64,000 nucleotides of DNA from Crocinitomix sp. GTDB taxonomy: Bacteria; Bacteroidota; Bacteroidia; Flavobacteriales_D; Crocinitomicaceae. The notes under the pieces are model-generated. The model was not told the origin of the DNA. It was given only the letters and a program-made list of their open reading frames with translations, and made no database searches. The stretch's first letter is position 1; every line of letters starts with the position of its first letter. Position numbers and translations under genes: made by a program. Shown piece after piece: positions 45,821 through 55,073 of the stretch. The stretch lies in contig WTCE01000001.1 of assembly GCA_013138735.1 (NCBI GenBank), forward strand, positions 31,887 to 95,886, written 5' to 3'.

Positions 45821-47064
45821 AGCATATTAAACTAAAATTTGTACTGATTTTGTTTTTCATCCATTTGATTGGAGAAGGCACTCATGCGCAATCATTAGAT
45901 TCTTTATTACAATTAGCAGTATCGCAAAACACGTCCCTTAAATCATTAGAATTAGAATATAAAGCAGCACTCGCAAAAGCCGATCAGGTAAGCCAAATTC
46001 CAAATCCGAAGTTAGGTATTGGTATTCCAATTTTGCAAGCCGAAACTAGATTAGGACCTCAATTAATGATGGTAAGCGCGAGTCAACTTTTCCCTTGGTT
46101 TGGGACACTAAAAGCTAAAAAAGAAGTTATTGTTTCAATGTCTAAGATGCGATATGAGAAAATGGCAGCGTTAAAGCTGAATCTGTTTTATGCAGTAAAA
46201 TCGAACTATTATGAACTCCTATTTATTAATGAACAACAAGCATTAATCGAAAAAGATATCCTCCTCTTAAAGACACTTGAACAATTGAGTTTATCAAAAG
46301 TGGCAAGCGCTCAAAGTTCAATTGCAGACGTGTTAAGAATCCAATTAAAAATTGAGGAGTTAAACAGTAAAATTGCACTTCTTGAAAACGCGAAGTACAG
46401 TTCTTCTGCTCGCATCAATGAAATAACAAAACAAGCCTTCAGCGAGCAAATAAACGTCAATGACATTCTTTTACAATTGCCATTATTTAAGTATGATTTA
46501 GAAGCGTTTCAACAAAAAATTGCGGCCCACCATCCACTCATGGAAATGCTGAACGCGGAAATTGAAACCTCAGAAAATCGCACAATAGTCAATAGCGCAA
46601 CGAACAAGCCTACAATAGGACTTGGAATTGATTATAGCTTGGTTGGTGAACGTACAGATGCAAATCCGATTAATAATGGGCGAGACATTCTGATTCCGAA
46701 AGTAATGCTGAGTATTCCTATTTATCGCAAATCATTTAATGCCATAAATGAAATCGAAGCATTGAATCGTGAAGCATTAGAATGGGATAAAATATCCCTA
46801 GCCGATCAAATGACGCGCCAATTAATTGAGTTGAAAGCCGAATATGATAACGCGCTATTAATATTCCAGTTAAGCGAAAAACAGGAAGTGACGGCAAAAC
46901 AAACCTATGAAATTTTATTAAACAACTATAGCACAAATAGTGCAGGATTTGATGATTTATTGTCCATTCAAAGTCAATTGCTGAAGTATAAACAGCAAAA
47001 TATAAAAGCAAGGCTACAAGCCAATATTGCAGTAGCAAAAATTGAACGCCTTACGAACTTTTAA
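45817..47064 (+). CDS. CusC/TolC-family outer membrane channel of the metal efflux pump
   Basis: 415 residues with signal peptide KHIKLKFVLILFFIHLIGEG...AQ. It opens with SLDSLLQLAVSQNTSLKSLE and carries two long helical repeats, the usual architecture of outer membrane efflux proteins. Its ATG overlaps the stop of the CusA-like gene and it is followed 9 bp later by the CusB-like gene, so it is the outer channel of this tripartite pump. It differs clearly from the TolC-like protein of the peptide exporter at 25720. Confidence 0.92.
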   Translation: MKHIKLKFVLILFFIHLIGEGTHAQSLDSLLQLAVSQNTSLKSLELEYKAALAKADQVSQIPNPKLGIGIPILQAETRLGPQLMMVSASQLFPWFGTLKAKKEVIVSMSKMRYEKMAALKLNLFYAVKSNYYELLFINEQQALIEKDILLLKTLEQLSLSKVASAQSSIADVLRIQLKIEELNSKIALLENAKYSSSARINEITKQAFSEQINVNDILLQLPLFKYDLEAFQQKIAAHHPLMEMLNAEIETSENRTIVNSATNKPTIGLGIDYSLVGERTDANPINNGRDILIPKVMLSIPIYRKSFNAINEIEALNREALEWDKISLADQMTRQLIELKAEYDNALLIFQLSEKQEVTAKQTYEILLNNYSTNSAGFDDLLSIQSQLLKYKQQNIKARLQANIAVAKIERLTNF

Positions 47065-47073
47065 TTAAAAAAA

Positions 47074-48333
47074 ATGAAAAAGTATTTAATCTATATAGGA
47101 ATATTAGGAGTTGGATTAATCTTAGGATGGATATTGTTTTCCAATCCATCAACAGACGCATCCAAAAATGATTTAGTTGAAAATCATTCGCACGACGAGG
47201 AAACAAACGAAATTTGGACTTGCTCAATGCATCCACAGATCAGAAAAAATGAACCTGGCGATTGCCCAATTTGCGGGATGACTTTAATACCGGCAACGGA
47301 TAATGGAAGCAGTAGTGACCTCGTTTTAGAAATGACAGACGAAGCTATTAAACTATCTAACATTCAAACAACTGTATTGACTAGTTCCGAACATCAAAAT
47401 GGATCGCTTGAACTTTCTGGTAAAGTCCAAGAAAATGAAGAAAATGCAGCTAGTTTGGTGACGCAGATTTCAGGTAGAATTGAAAAACTATATGTTAGCT
47501 ATACCGGAGAGCAAGTAAATAAAGGGCAGAAAATAGCCCAAATTTATTCACCTACATTAATCAATGCGCAAAAGGAATTATTAGAAGCTGACAAGATAAA
47601 GGCTACCAACCCTAACTTATTAGAAGCATCAAAAACCAAATTGCGGAATTGGAAAATCACAGATGCACAAATCTCCAAGATCTTAACAGAACAAAAGGTA
47701 CAGGAAACCTTTATTATTTATGCGGCCTATTCAGGCGTTATTATAAACAAGAAAGTTTCCGTTGGAGATCATTTAAAAGCCGGGGAGGTTTTATTCGACA
47801 TTCAGAATCTCAACTCATTGTGGGTGATTTTTGATGCTTATGAAAATGACCTCAGCGCGATTAATGTAGGAGATGAAATTACATTTACAACGACCGCTTT
47901 ACCGTCCGAAATTTTCAAAGCGAAAGTAGCTTTTATTGACCCCGCTATTAATGCCATTACGCGAACAGTATCCATCAGGGCGGAAGTTAATAATCGAAAT
48001 AAAAAGCTAAAACCTGAAATGTTTGTTCAAGGTACAATTAGCCTTTCTACAGACATTGCGTTAGATCAAAACATGCAAGTTTATGTGCCCAAGACAGCAG
48101 TTTTATGGACGGGATTCCGCTCGGTAGTCTATGTCAAATTACCAAAAACTAAAATCCCGTCTTTTGAATTTAGAGAAATTGAAATTGGACAGACGGTTGG
48201 TGATCGGTACTTGGTTACAAAAGGGCTTAAACAAGGTGACGAAGTTGTAACTAACGGAGCCTTTGTAATTGATGCTGCGGCACAGCTTAACAATCAGTCG
48301 AGCATGATGAATCGAAACATTTTAGATAAATAA
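47074..48333 (+). CDS. cusB: CusB-like periplasmic adaptor with N-terminal heavy-metal-binding domain
   Basis: 419 residues. The N-terminal membrane anchor (YLIYIGILGVGLILGWILF) is followed by a heavy-metal-binding domain at about 46-72 with WTCSMHPQIRKNEPGDCPIC and CGMTLIP, typical of CusB-like proteins of Bacteroidota. The barrel-sandwich and lipoyl parts (GRIEKLYVSYTGEQVNKGQ, VSVGDHLKAGEVLFDIQNL) and a membrane-proximal domain ending GAFVIDAAAQLNNQ follow. It links the CusA- and CusC-type subunits and is expected to deliver periplasmic copper to the pump. Third gene of the efflux operon, 23 bp before the next gene. Confidence 0.93.
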   Translation: MKKYLIYIGILGVGLILGWILFSNPSTDASKNDLVENHSHDEETNEIWTCSMHPQIRKNEPGDCPICGMTLIPATDNGSSSDLVLEMTDEAIKLSNIQTTVLTSSEHQNGSLELSGKVQENEENAASLVTQISGRIEKLYVSYTGEQVNKGQKIAQIYSPTLINAQKELLEADKIKATNPNLLEASKTKLRNWKITDAQISKILTEQKVQETFIIYAAYSGVIINKKVSVGDHLKAGEVLFDIQNLNSLWVIFDAYENDLSAINVGDEITFTTTALPSEIFKAKVAFIDPAINAITRTVSIRAEVNNRNKKLKPEMFVQGTISLSTDIALDQNMQVYVPKTAVLWTGFRSVVYVKLPKTKIPSFEFREIEIGQTVGDRYLVTKGLKQGDEVVTNGAFVIDAAAQLNNQSSMMNRNILDK

Positions 48334-48356
48334 TTGGAGAATAACAAAACAGTATT

Positions 48357-49148
48357 ATGAAAAGAATAATTGCACTTATAGATGATAATTCAGATCGAGA
48401 AATTGTGATTGCTTCTGCAGTTGAACTCGCTTTATTATTAAACATAGAAGTCACCGTTTGTCATTTGGTTATCGCTCCTAGTAATTGGGAGCAGCTTAAT
48501 CGGAGCTCTAGAGATAAGCACCCTACTTCTAAGTTAAAAATAAACGAAGCTCGATTTTTAATGGATGAAATTTTGGGTGAAATAAGATTGAAAAACTTAA
48601 AAGCTAAAAAACGCTTTTTATACTTTGATTCAACTGAAAAGGATCCCGTTCTTGACTTTCAGAAGGACGAACTGATTGTGATGGAAAAAAAGTTATTAAA
48701 CAGAGGGCGAAATCATGCCTTAAGTGACTTATTATTCAATCTTGAACCATCAAAGTTGATCTTGAGTGCCCCACTACAAACCAATTCAATATCAGATATT
48801 GTTTTTACTTCCAATTTTCACAAAATCAACTCTGAAACGTCACAAATCATCAACGAATTATACCGTCATTTAGTCTTCAACCTAAACCTTGTCTACATAA
48901 ACACGAAAGAAAAACAGGAAAATTCAGATATTAGTATCAATAATATGAAGAACGTCATTGCTGCAAATGGCTTTAGTAGAACGGGAATTTCTATCTTCCA
49001 TTCAGATCAAAAACTCCATGGCGCAGAACTTTTTGCGAATATGAAAGGCGGCGATTTGATAATTTTGGAATGTTCCGAACGCATTACAAATCTAGAACTA
49101 AGCAAATTGAATTTACCAATTATTATAATCAACAAGTGTGAAGCTTAA
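48357..49148 (+). CDS. Universal-stress-protein-like, two-domain
   Basis: 263 residues, soluble. The N-terminus RIIALIDDNSDREIVIASAVELALLLNIEVTVCHLVIAPS has the beta-alpha-beta layout of UspA-type proteins. The second half ends with GGDLIILECSERIT and LPIIIINK, matching the terminal strands of a second such domain. The ATP-binding GxxG loop is not clearly seen. Placed 23 bp after the CusB-like gene, it probably belongs to the metal efflux operon as a stress accessory. The assignment rests on fold-like pattern only. Confidence 0.6.
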   Translation: MKRIIALIDDNSDREIVIASAVELALLLNIEVTVCHLVIAPSNWEQLNRSSRDKHPTSKLKINEARFLMDEILGEIRLKNLKAKKRFLYFDSTEKDPVLDFQKDELIVMEKKLLNRGRNHALSDLLFNLEPSKLILSAPLQTNSISDIVFTSNFHKINSETSQIINELYRHLVFNLNLVYINTKEKQENSDISINNMKNVIAANGFSRTGISIFHSDQKLHGAELFANMKGGDLIILECSERITNLELSKLNLPIIIINKCEA

Positions 49149-49228
49149 ACCGTCCATTAGCAATGGCTTTGGCAGTATTTATTAGCCTCACATTTCAACT
49201 TGAAGAAGAAGTAGACATAGCATTTTCT

Positions 49229-49380
49229 GTAACAAAGTAAGGGGTGTTTTACAGAATAACGTAACAAAACAAGGGGTGTTTTTGAGGAATTCTGTAACAA
49301 AGTAAGGGGTGTTTTACAAAACACTGTAACAGAATAAGGGGTCTTTTTGAGAAATATTGTAACAAAGTAAGGGATGTTTT
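49229..49380. repeat. Tandem array of five 22-bp units at 32-33 bp spacing
   Basis: Five near-identical 22-base units beginning GTAACAAAGTAAGGGGTGTT start at 49229, 49261, 49294, 49326 and 49359, that is every 32 or 33 bp. The spacers alternate between a 10-base type (ACAGAATAAC, ACAAAACACT) and an 11-base type (TGAGGAATTCT, TGAGAAATATT), so the array is really two and a half copies of a 65-bp unit. Copies 1 and 3 are identical; the rest differ at one to three positions. It lies in the convergent gap between the Usp-like gene and the T9SS gene. The spacing is too short for CRISPR; a minisatellite or an array of protein-binding sites would fit. Confidence 0.9.
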
Positions 49381-49496
49381 AGTTTTAAAAACTATACATG
49401 AACATCATTCTTTGTTCCTGTTTAAAAGCTGAGTAGAAGAATATCCAATCGGTCATATAAATCCAATAGTTCCATTTGTAACTCGAATTTAGGAAT

Positions 49497-49543
49497 AAAA
49501 AAAGGGGCTTCAAAGATCAAATCATTCAACCTTCAAGCTCCCT
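49497..49543 (-). terminator. Rho-independent terminator after the T9SS propeller gene
   Basis: Read on the minus strand, an imperfect hairpin (AGGGAGCTT pairing with AAGCCCCT, one bulge) is followed by a run of eight Ts. It starts 5 bp after the stop of the gene at 49548, as expected for its terminator. Confidence 0.65.
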
Positions 49544-49547
49544 ACTA

Positions 49548-51605
49548 TTACTTACTAATCATAATTTTTTCTGTTCCAATCAAATTCAATTCTTCATCAT
49601 AAACCGACACGAAATATAAACCATTTGCCGTTTCAAGGTCAACAATTTCATTGTTTCCATTAAAGGTTGAAGTATATATCAACTCGCCAATTGTATTGCG
49701 AATTTCAATTGTTCCATTCGACAAAGCATTTGTTACAATATTGATATTGCCTTTACTCGGATTAGGATAAACAGTTATTGAAGTTTCAACTGTTTCATCT
49801 ATTCCAACAAACTGTTGATCCAATCTGTAAACGCCATCTGTATTTTGATCTACAAACCAAATTTTTCCATCAGGGCCAATTTTTAAACCTTGCACACTAT
49901 TTAAACCTGTATTTAATCGGCTAAGCTCAATAGCCGGCATTGAAGTAATATCATAAATGATTATCTCACCTGTCTCATATTCACTCACAATCATTCTGTT
50001 GTCAATCACATCCACTCCTGCTGGTTTGCTTAAACCAGAAACAACTAGTTCTTGCGTATATCCTGTATATTCTGTGTATTCCTCAATTGGTTCAGGATTC
50101 GGATAATCAGGTGTACCACCTTCATCAGCACCTGTTGTAATGTCTATTCGGATCACACGTTGGTTCCCATGATCGACAACATAAAGCCATTTTTCTTCCT
50201 TATCTAATACTAAATGACTCACAATTTGATTTGAGGCGTCTTTAATGACCTCATCATCTGAATACCTTCTTACAATGCCATCACTATGATCTGCATTTCC
50301 TGGCCCATGATCTTCAGCAAAATCATAACGAACAATATCATCTGAATTACCATCAAAAAGCCAAAACACATTATCCTTTTCAGCTGCAATCCCCTGGCAA
50401 TAGGGACTCTGATGTAACATATCTAAATGACTCCCGTTTCCACCAGATGGTTCTGCATAAATAGTCATATCACTTGACCACAAAGTTGGCCCTGTGAAAG
50501 CATCCCCCCCATTATGGTTGGCATCATAAACACCCGGGGATGTTGCAAAATTTCCATTTTCACTAAATGCTAATCCAGTTGTAAGCGACATAAAGTGCCA
50601 AGCATTGCCATCTTCCTTATTAATCGTTGTTTGGTCATCACCGCCAGCATCATAAATCGTAACGGTATTACTTCCTGTGGCTTCTGTACCACGATTCACA
50701 ACCCATAATTCCATATTGGATAAAACAGGATGAAAATCCAAATCTGTTGGATCATTAACTTCCTCACCCGTTCCTGCAACTAATGTTGGTGTTACAGGAG
50801 AATCAATATAACTCTCAATGTCATTTGGTATACCCGGACCCGCTTCAATTTCTTTTGTCAATGTGTCATTATCATGAAACAAATCTTCGTTCCCAATATT
50901 AATATTATCTGCCCACATTTTAATGCTATAAACTCCATCTGTAGGAATATCAATTGCAACACTGTGCTCTACTTCAATTGAATTATAATTAGTCACTGAT
51001 ACCCCCGTTACATTATGAGTTTCAGTTGCACCACCATCAACACTATAATTTAAATCAAATGAAGTTATTGTTGCAGTACCTCCGTTAAATACATGCGCTT
51101 CTAAATCATATAAGCCCGTTTCAACATAGCTGTATAAATTCGAACCAAAAACAGACAAATCATATACAGGTGGTTCTTCAACCGTAAACGTGTAAATACC
51201 CCCTAAACCAATCCCATCAAAAGAAGCGATTTGATAACCATTCACTAAAACGTCAAATGCAAAAGCACCATCTCCCCAATCGTCAATATAAATGATGTCG
51301 TAACTATTTCCAAGCGGCAAACACCAGTCGCCTTCAATTATTTCTTCATTGTTGGGGTAACCACCTAAAGGACTAGCCTCTTCCCCAGCTCCGTCGCATC
51401 CAACTAAGTCATTTCCACCCATAAAGATTGTTCCTACGCCACAATCATTGCCACTTGGCACTAACTCCCAATAACCTTCATTACCATAATCATCCGTATG
51501 AACCACTATGGTCACCTCCCCTTCTGAGATGTCGCATTGTGAATAAGAATGAATACTAAATGAGAAAACACAAATGAGTGTTAAAAAACGAATTACTTTT
51601 TTCAT
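49548..51605 (-). CDS. Secreted T9SS-sorted protein with NHL-like beta-propeller
   Basis: 685 residues with signal peptide (KKVIRFLTLICVFSFSIHSYS). The N-terminal part (about 22-140) includes an extracellular-type domain with two cysteines and GDWCLPLGNSYDIIYIDDWG. A CARDB-like beta-sandwich follows (about 150-255; SFDLNYSVDGG). Residues about 260-600 hold repeats such as VSHLVLDKEEKWLYVVDHGN and GLKIGPDGKIWFVDQNTDGV, typical of NHL/six-bladed propellers. The end is a T9SS type A sorting domain (SITVYPNPSKGNINIV, ending TEKIMISK). It is a cell-surface or released protein of unknown ligand, transcribed alone, with its own terminator. Confidence 0.85.
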   Translation of the reverse strand: MKKVIRFLTLICVFSFSIHSYSQCDISEGEVTIVVHTDDYGNEGYWELVPSGNDCGVGTIFMGGNDLVGCDGAGEEASPLGGYPNNEEIIEGDWCLPLGNSYDIIYIDDWGDGAFAFDVLVNGYQIASFDGIGLGGIYTFTVEEPPVYDLSVFGSNLYSYVETGLYDLEAHVFNGGTATITSFDLNYSVDGGATETHNVTGVSVTNYNSIEVEHSVAIDIPTDGVYSIKMWADNINIGNEDLFHDNDTLTKEIEAGPGIPNDIESYIDSPVTPTLVAGTGEEVNDPTDLDFHPVLSNMELWVVNRGTEATGSNTVTIYDAGGDDQTTINKEDGNAWHFMSLTTGLAFSENGNFATSPGVYDANHNGGDAFTGPTLWSSDMTIYAEPSGGNGSHLDMLHQSPYCQGIAAEKDNVFWLFDGNSDDIVRYDFAEDHGPGNADHSDGIVRRYSDDEVIKDASNQIVSHLVLDKEEKWLYVVDHGNQRVIRIDITTGADEGGTPDYPNPEPIEEYTEYTGYTQELVVSGLSKPAGVDVIDNRMIVSEYETGEIIIYDITSMPAIELSRLNTGLNSVQGLKIGPDGKIWFVDQNTDGVYRLDQQFVGIDETVETSITVYPNPSKGNINIVTNALSNGTIEIRNTIGELIYTSTFNGNNEIVDLETANGLYFVSVYDEELNLIGTEKIMISK

Positions 51606-51865
51606 GCTTGATTTATTAACTGTTGATTTAACGAATAGAAATAACGATTACTTAAATTCAAAACCTGATTTTCTAGGTGCTTGGAATGTAAAGCTACTTA
51701 AAGAGTAGACGCGCAAAAAATCAAAAATTACAGACTCTTGTTAATTAAACCATTAAAAGGGCTAAGACCCCTGCTCTTATTGGGCTTTACAACGGGGTTC
51801 GTTCAAAGAATTAAGAGCAAAGGTTTGTTGAAGGTTTGGAAGTGTGTGTTTGGTAGCGGGGCGCT

Positions 51866-51925
51866 TGTGCGTACATACACGAAAGAATTAAGTTCGTCGA
51901 ATTGCATTTCGAGCGGTAGCGGTGT
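51866..51925 (+). repeat. Dispersed 60-bp intergenic repeat, copy 2
   Basis: Gap-free match to 36055-36114 (about 83% identical by my count). Same orientation on the plus strand. The flanks here are G-rich and carry the extra short repeat GGTAGTGTGT immediately downstream. It lies in an intergenic region with apparent gene decay. Confidence 0.7.
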
Positions 51926-52085
51926 GGTAGTGTGTGGTAGTGTGTAGCGGGGTGTTGTGAATGGTCTTTTTTTGGCCACCATTTCGTGCTTTTTGTTTTA
52001 GTTGTGGTTTTCTTATTTGTTCCACTAAAACCATTTTTCCAATTCCTTTTGTCATTGTTAAATGCTTAGTTTCTCTAAATAATAA

Positions 52086-52250
52086 ATTCCACAAGCTGCC
52101 ACTACAATCACGGGTGTGAAAGTTGCCTACATAATAGCGTGGGGAGCGTTATTATTATTATTAGTATTGGGGAAATTGCCAGCCCAAGGCGCCATGACTG
52201 TTATGATTGAGCAAGTTGCAGAGGCTTGGGCCTTAGCAGTCTATATATGA
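52086..52250 (+). pseudogene. Possible remnant of a membrane protein gene
   Basis: An open stretch of 54 codons without a usable start reads GVKVAYIIAWGALLLLLVLG, then QGAMTVMIEQVAEAWALAVY before a stop. The hydrophobic helix followed by an amphipathic segment looks like real protein sequence rather than chance. There is no ATG at the 5' end and no upstream continuation in frame. I cannot name a parent family. Confidence 0.25.
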
Positions 52251-52314
52251 ATGAAAATCACATGCAGTTCTACTATAGCAACCGTTAGTTCACCATTATT
52301 TGGTTTCCTTTCCT

Positions 52315-52689
52315 TTAATCAATAATCAGTTCAGAATTGTCTTTTCCTTCGCGGAGTTTTGCCCCTACTAGCAATGCCAATGCTGAAATTAAAGCACAAA
52401 TTACGCCTGCAATTAATAGTATCATAAATTGTGAAAACCCTAAAGCTTCGGCTACTTTGCCAATGATATTACCTTCGTAATACCATGTAAAAAATAACAG
52501 GCCGCCTGCCCATGTCAAAAAACCGCTTATTATCCCGGCAATAACAGGAGACATCTTCCATTTTTTAAATGGTAATAGTACTCCGAGTAATACTAGCGCT
52601 GCAGCAAAACTCCACCAAGGTAGAACTTCTATAAATTGTATTGCAACAGAAACAATTAATGTAATTAGAATTAATGTGATCTTTTTCAT
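52315..52689 (-). CDS. Small multi-pass membrane protein, function unknown
   Basis: 124 residues, almost entirely hydrophobic, with three to four predicted membrane helices (TLILITLIVSVAIQFI, SFAAALVLLGVLLPF, PVIAGIISGFLTWAGGLLFF, MILLIAGVICALISALALLV) and a charged C-terminus (GAKLREGKDNSELIID). I recognise no family. It starts 6 bp after the penicillin-acylase gene and is the last gene of the second NRPS operon, so it is probably co-expressed with it. An immunity, transport or accessory role is conceivable, none supported by a motif. Confidence 0.75.
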   Translation of the reverse strand: MKKITLILITLIVSVAIQFIEVLPWWSFAAALVLLGVLLPFKKWKMSPVIAGIISGFLTWAGGLLFFTWYYEGNIIGKVAEALGFSQFMILLIAGVICALISALALLVGAKLREGKDNSELIID

Positions 52690-52695
52690 TGTATA

Positions 52696-55071
52696 TTAAT
52701 TAAAAATCCATGAATAAACAGCATCCTCTTTTGCTTCTTGTGCTGATTTATATAAGTTAAGTTCGAAATATTCTCCTTTTAGCCATGTATCAACGAATTC
52801 ATCATAGCCTTGTGAACCAGGATTTCCTGATTGTCCTCCTGCATAAATTCCATAAGCTTGAGGGTGTTCTCCCATTTCGACAATCATTCTCAATGATGGC
52901 CCCCAATTTTTGGATAAGGCATTGAGTGCATTTGGATGACCTCCAGATGCAACATCACTTTTTCCAAGCGCCTCAATACGGGTAAAATGTTCCATTTGAA
53001 TTGTATTCAATTCTCCCCATTCTGACGGAGGAGCTCTTTTGTACTTATCTGCCACTTCTTCAAACGAAAGCAGGATAATATCTTTAGCCGTCTCTTGCTT
53101 ATCAGTACTAATTCTATTAAAGAAGCTATCCTCAGGAGTTTTTCGAATTAGATCTAACAAAATAATGTCGTCCGGATAATAGAGGAAAAAATCATATTTA
53201 ATAAGCTCGTCCCATGTGTAAAACCGAATCAATTCCCACCATTCTGTAAAAAAGGAAGCCAGTGTGGCTTCTTTTGTATATTGATAATCCCAATCATTAA
53301 GTTGGTCAATGAATTGGCTTTCATTGTCTTTTAAGAAATCTATCAATATAGGCACTGCAAGTTCTGCAAAACGATTCGTATTATCCAATTGCATTGATTT
53401 CATGTCGTCAATATTCATTTTATCTGACATTGCCAATAGCTCATTTATTTTATTTGCTCTTAACGTACTATAATAGCCATTAACATAATTTTCACCCCAA
53501 TCAAATGGGTTATTATTAGCCGAGAACGAATACCCTTTATCTGGATTAAATTCATAAGGCAAATCCTTAATCATTTCAGTTGGAATGGAAGCGGAAGTAT
53601 TTCCTTCAAGAATAAATCGACCTTGTCCTACTTCACTTCTTTTATTTATATTTCCTTGATGATGCATGGCTATATTCCCCTTATTATCTGCATACATAAA
53701 GTTCTGAATTGGATTTTTAAAATGGGCTATAGCATCTTTAAACTCATCATAATTAGAAGCATGGTTTAAACCATAAATTGCTAGGTATTCATTGGAAGGT
53801 TTATGCATTTGCCAGCTCATTGCAAAGTTCTTTATTTCTTTACCTCCGTCAACAGTATTATCTACCGCAATTGGCCCATGCTCTGTTCTATAAATTGTAT
53901 CAAAATAAGATTCGTTATCCTTAATTGTAATTTCTTCTACAATATAATTAGTCTTCTTCCATACGCCATCCATTTTATAACTAGAATAGTCTTCTGCAAG
54001 GTCCAATTTATACCAGTCCTTCGAATCCGTCGCCCCATTAGTTATTCCCCATGAAATATTTTCATTAAACCCTATAATCACTCCTGGTGCGCCAGGAATT
54101 GAATAGCCATAGGTGTTCATTTCATTTGAGCTCAACTGTATTTCATACCAAATTGCTGGCACCGTTAAATCTAAGTGCGGATCATTGGATAAAATAGCAT
54201 TACCAGATTCACTTTTCTCTGGTGAAATCACCCAACTATTACTTCCATGTTTTGGATTGTATTCGCTTTCGGTTAATCGAGACGCGCTTTTGATAAAATC
54301 ATAATCAACATGCTCTCCTACTAAAATAGAATCATTCAATAGTAAAGGCAGTGTCCACTGCGAAAAGTTCAAACTATCTGATTCCATTTTATAATCTGGA
54401 AAAAGTTTACGATAATCTCGCTGACCCAAAGCGGCCAGCATATGAGTGGCATGAACGTCCTCTTCGTAACCACTTAAAGTAGCGGCCATATATTTAATAA
54501 TCAAAACCGACTTTAAATTTGTCCACTTTTCAGGTTTATATCCTAAAAATTTATATTCAAATGGCAGGCTGGCTTTATCAAGCGTAGCAATATATTGATT
54601 TACACCTTTTGAGTAATTATCCAACACCATCTTCATTGTGGAGTCTTCTTCCATCAAGGCGAGAGACGATTGAGCAGAAGAGAGCATTCCGATACGTCTT
54701 TGCCAACGATCATAGGTTAAATATTCAATGCCAAAAATTTCGCTCAATCTACCTGCCGATACATAGCTAAGAAAATCCATTTGCCATAATCGGTCTGATG
54801 CGGTTACAAAACCTTGCGCAAAGTAAAGGTCCTCATCATTTTCTGTAAAAATGTGTGGGACGCTTCTCTCATCAAAAATTATTTCGGTATGCGCAACATC
54901 AAAATTCATTTTTTGATCTCCACGATTTTCTTTTTCATTCTGAACAAATCCTCTATACGGATTTAAGAATTGCCCCACGCTAGGTATTTGACCAATCTGA
55001 TTGCTAAACAGAATAATTAGTAAGGTGAGAACAACTAAGGGAAATATAAATCCCAATGATAACTTTTTCAT
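52696..55071 (-). CDS. Penicillin-acylase-type Ntn amidohydrolase
   Basis: 791 residues, the usual length for the penicillin amidase (S45) family. An N-terminal hydrophobic segment (LGFIFPLVVLTLLIILFSNQ) should export it to the periplasm or anchor it there. The alpha-chain part shows FDERSVPHIFTENDEDLYFA. The self-cleavage site KHGSNSWVISPEKS places the catalytic N-terminal Ser at about residue 276, followed by LSNDPHLDLTVP. Family members hydrolyse amide bonds to acyl groups: PvdQ removes the acyl chain of the pyoverdine precursor, others cut acyl-homoserine lactones. Here it is 2 bp after the PPTase gene in an operon with a PvdE-type exporter, so cleavage of an acylated peptide precursor after export is the leading hypothesis. 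Confidence 0.93.
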   Translation of the reverse strand: MKKLSLGFIFPLVVLTLLIILFSNQIGQIPSVGQFLNPYRGFVQNEKENRGDQKMNFDVAHTEIIFDERSVPHIFTENDEDLYFAQGFVTASDRLWQMDFLSYVSAGRLSEIFGIEYLTYDRWQRRIGMLSSAQSSLALMEEDSTMKMVLDNYSKGVNQYIATLDKASLPFEYKFLGYKPEKWTNLKSVLIIKYMAATLSGYEEDVHATHMLAALGQRDYRKLFPDYKMESDSLNFSQWTLPLLLNDSILVGEHVDYDFIKSASRLTESEYNPKHGSNSWVISPEKSESGNAILSNDPHLDLTVPAIWYEIQLSSNEMNTYGYSIPGAPGVIIGFNENISWGITNGATDSKDWYKLDLAEDYSSYKMDGVWKKTNYIVEEITIKDNESYFDTIYRTEHGPIAVDNTVDGGKEIKNFAMSWQMHKPSNEYLAIYGLNHASNYDEFKDAIAHFKNPIQNFMYADNKGNIAMHHQGNINKRSEVGQGRFILEGNTSASIPTEMIKDLPYEFNPDKGYSFSANNNPFDWGENYVNGYYSTLRANKINELLAMSDKMNIDDMKSMQLDNTNRFAELAVPILIDFLKDNESQFIDQLNDWDYQYTKEATLASFFTEWWELIRFYTWDELIKYDFFLYYPDDIILLDLIRKTPEDSFFNRISTDKQETAKDIILLSFEEVADKYKRAPPSEWGELNTIQMEHFTRIEALGKSDVASGGHPNALNALSKNWGPSLRMIVEMGEHPQAYGIYAGGQSGNPGSQGYDEFVDTWLKGEYFELNLYKSAQEAKEDAVYSWIFN

Positions 55072-55073
55072 AT

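Larger units (their letters stand above)
51606..52314. other. Long intergenic region with repeat copy 2 and a possible gene remnant
   Basis: About 710 bp with no intact gene. It holds the promoter region of the minus-strand T9SS gene, the second copy of the 60-bp dispersed repeat in a G-rich stretch (about 51780-51960, with GTGTGGTAG repeated), and an open stretch (52086-52250) that reads like the end of a membrane protein. Frame breaks throughout suggest decayed sequence. Confidence 0.6.

Noticed and set aside
49229..49380. CRISPR array
   Set aside because: The spacers are only 10-11 bases and repeat each other, and no cas gene is present.
51738..51947. 69-codon plus-strand frame across repeat copy 2
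   Set aside because: Same reason; the resemblance to the frame at copy 1 comes from the DNA repeat.
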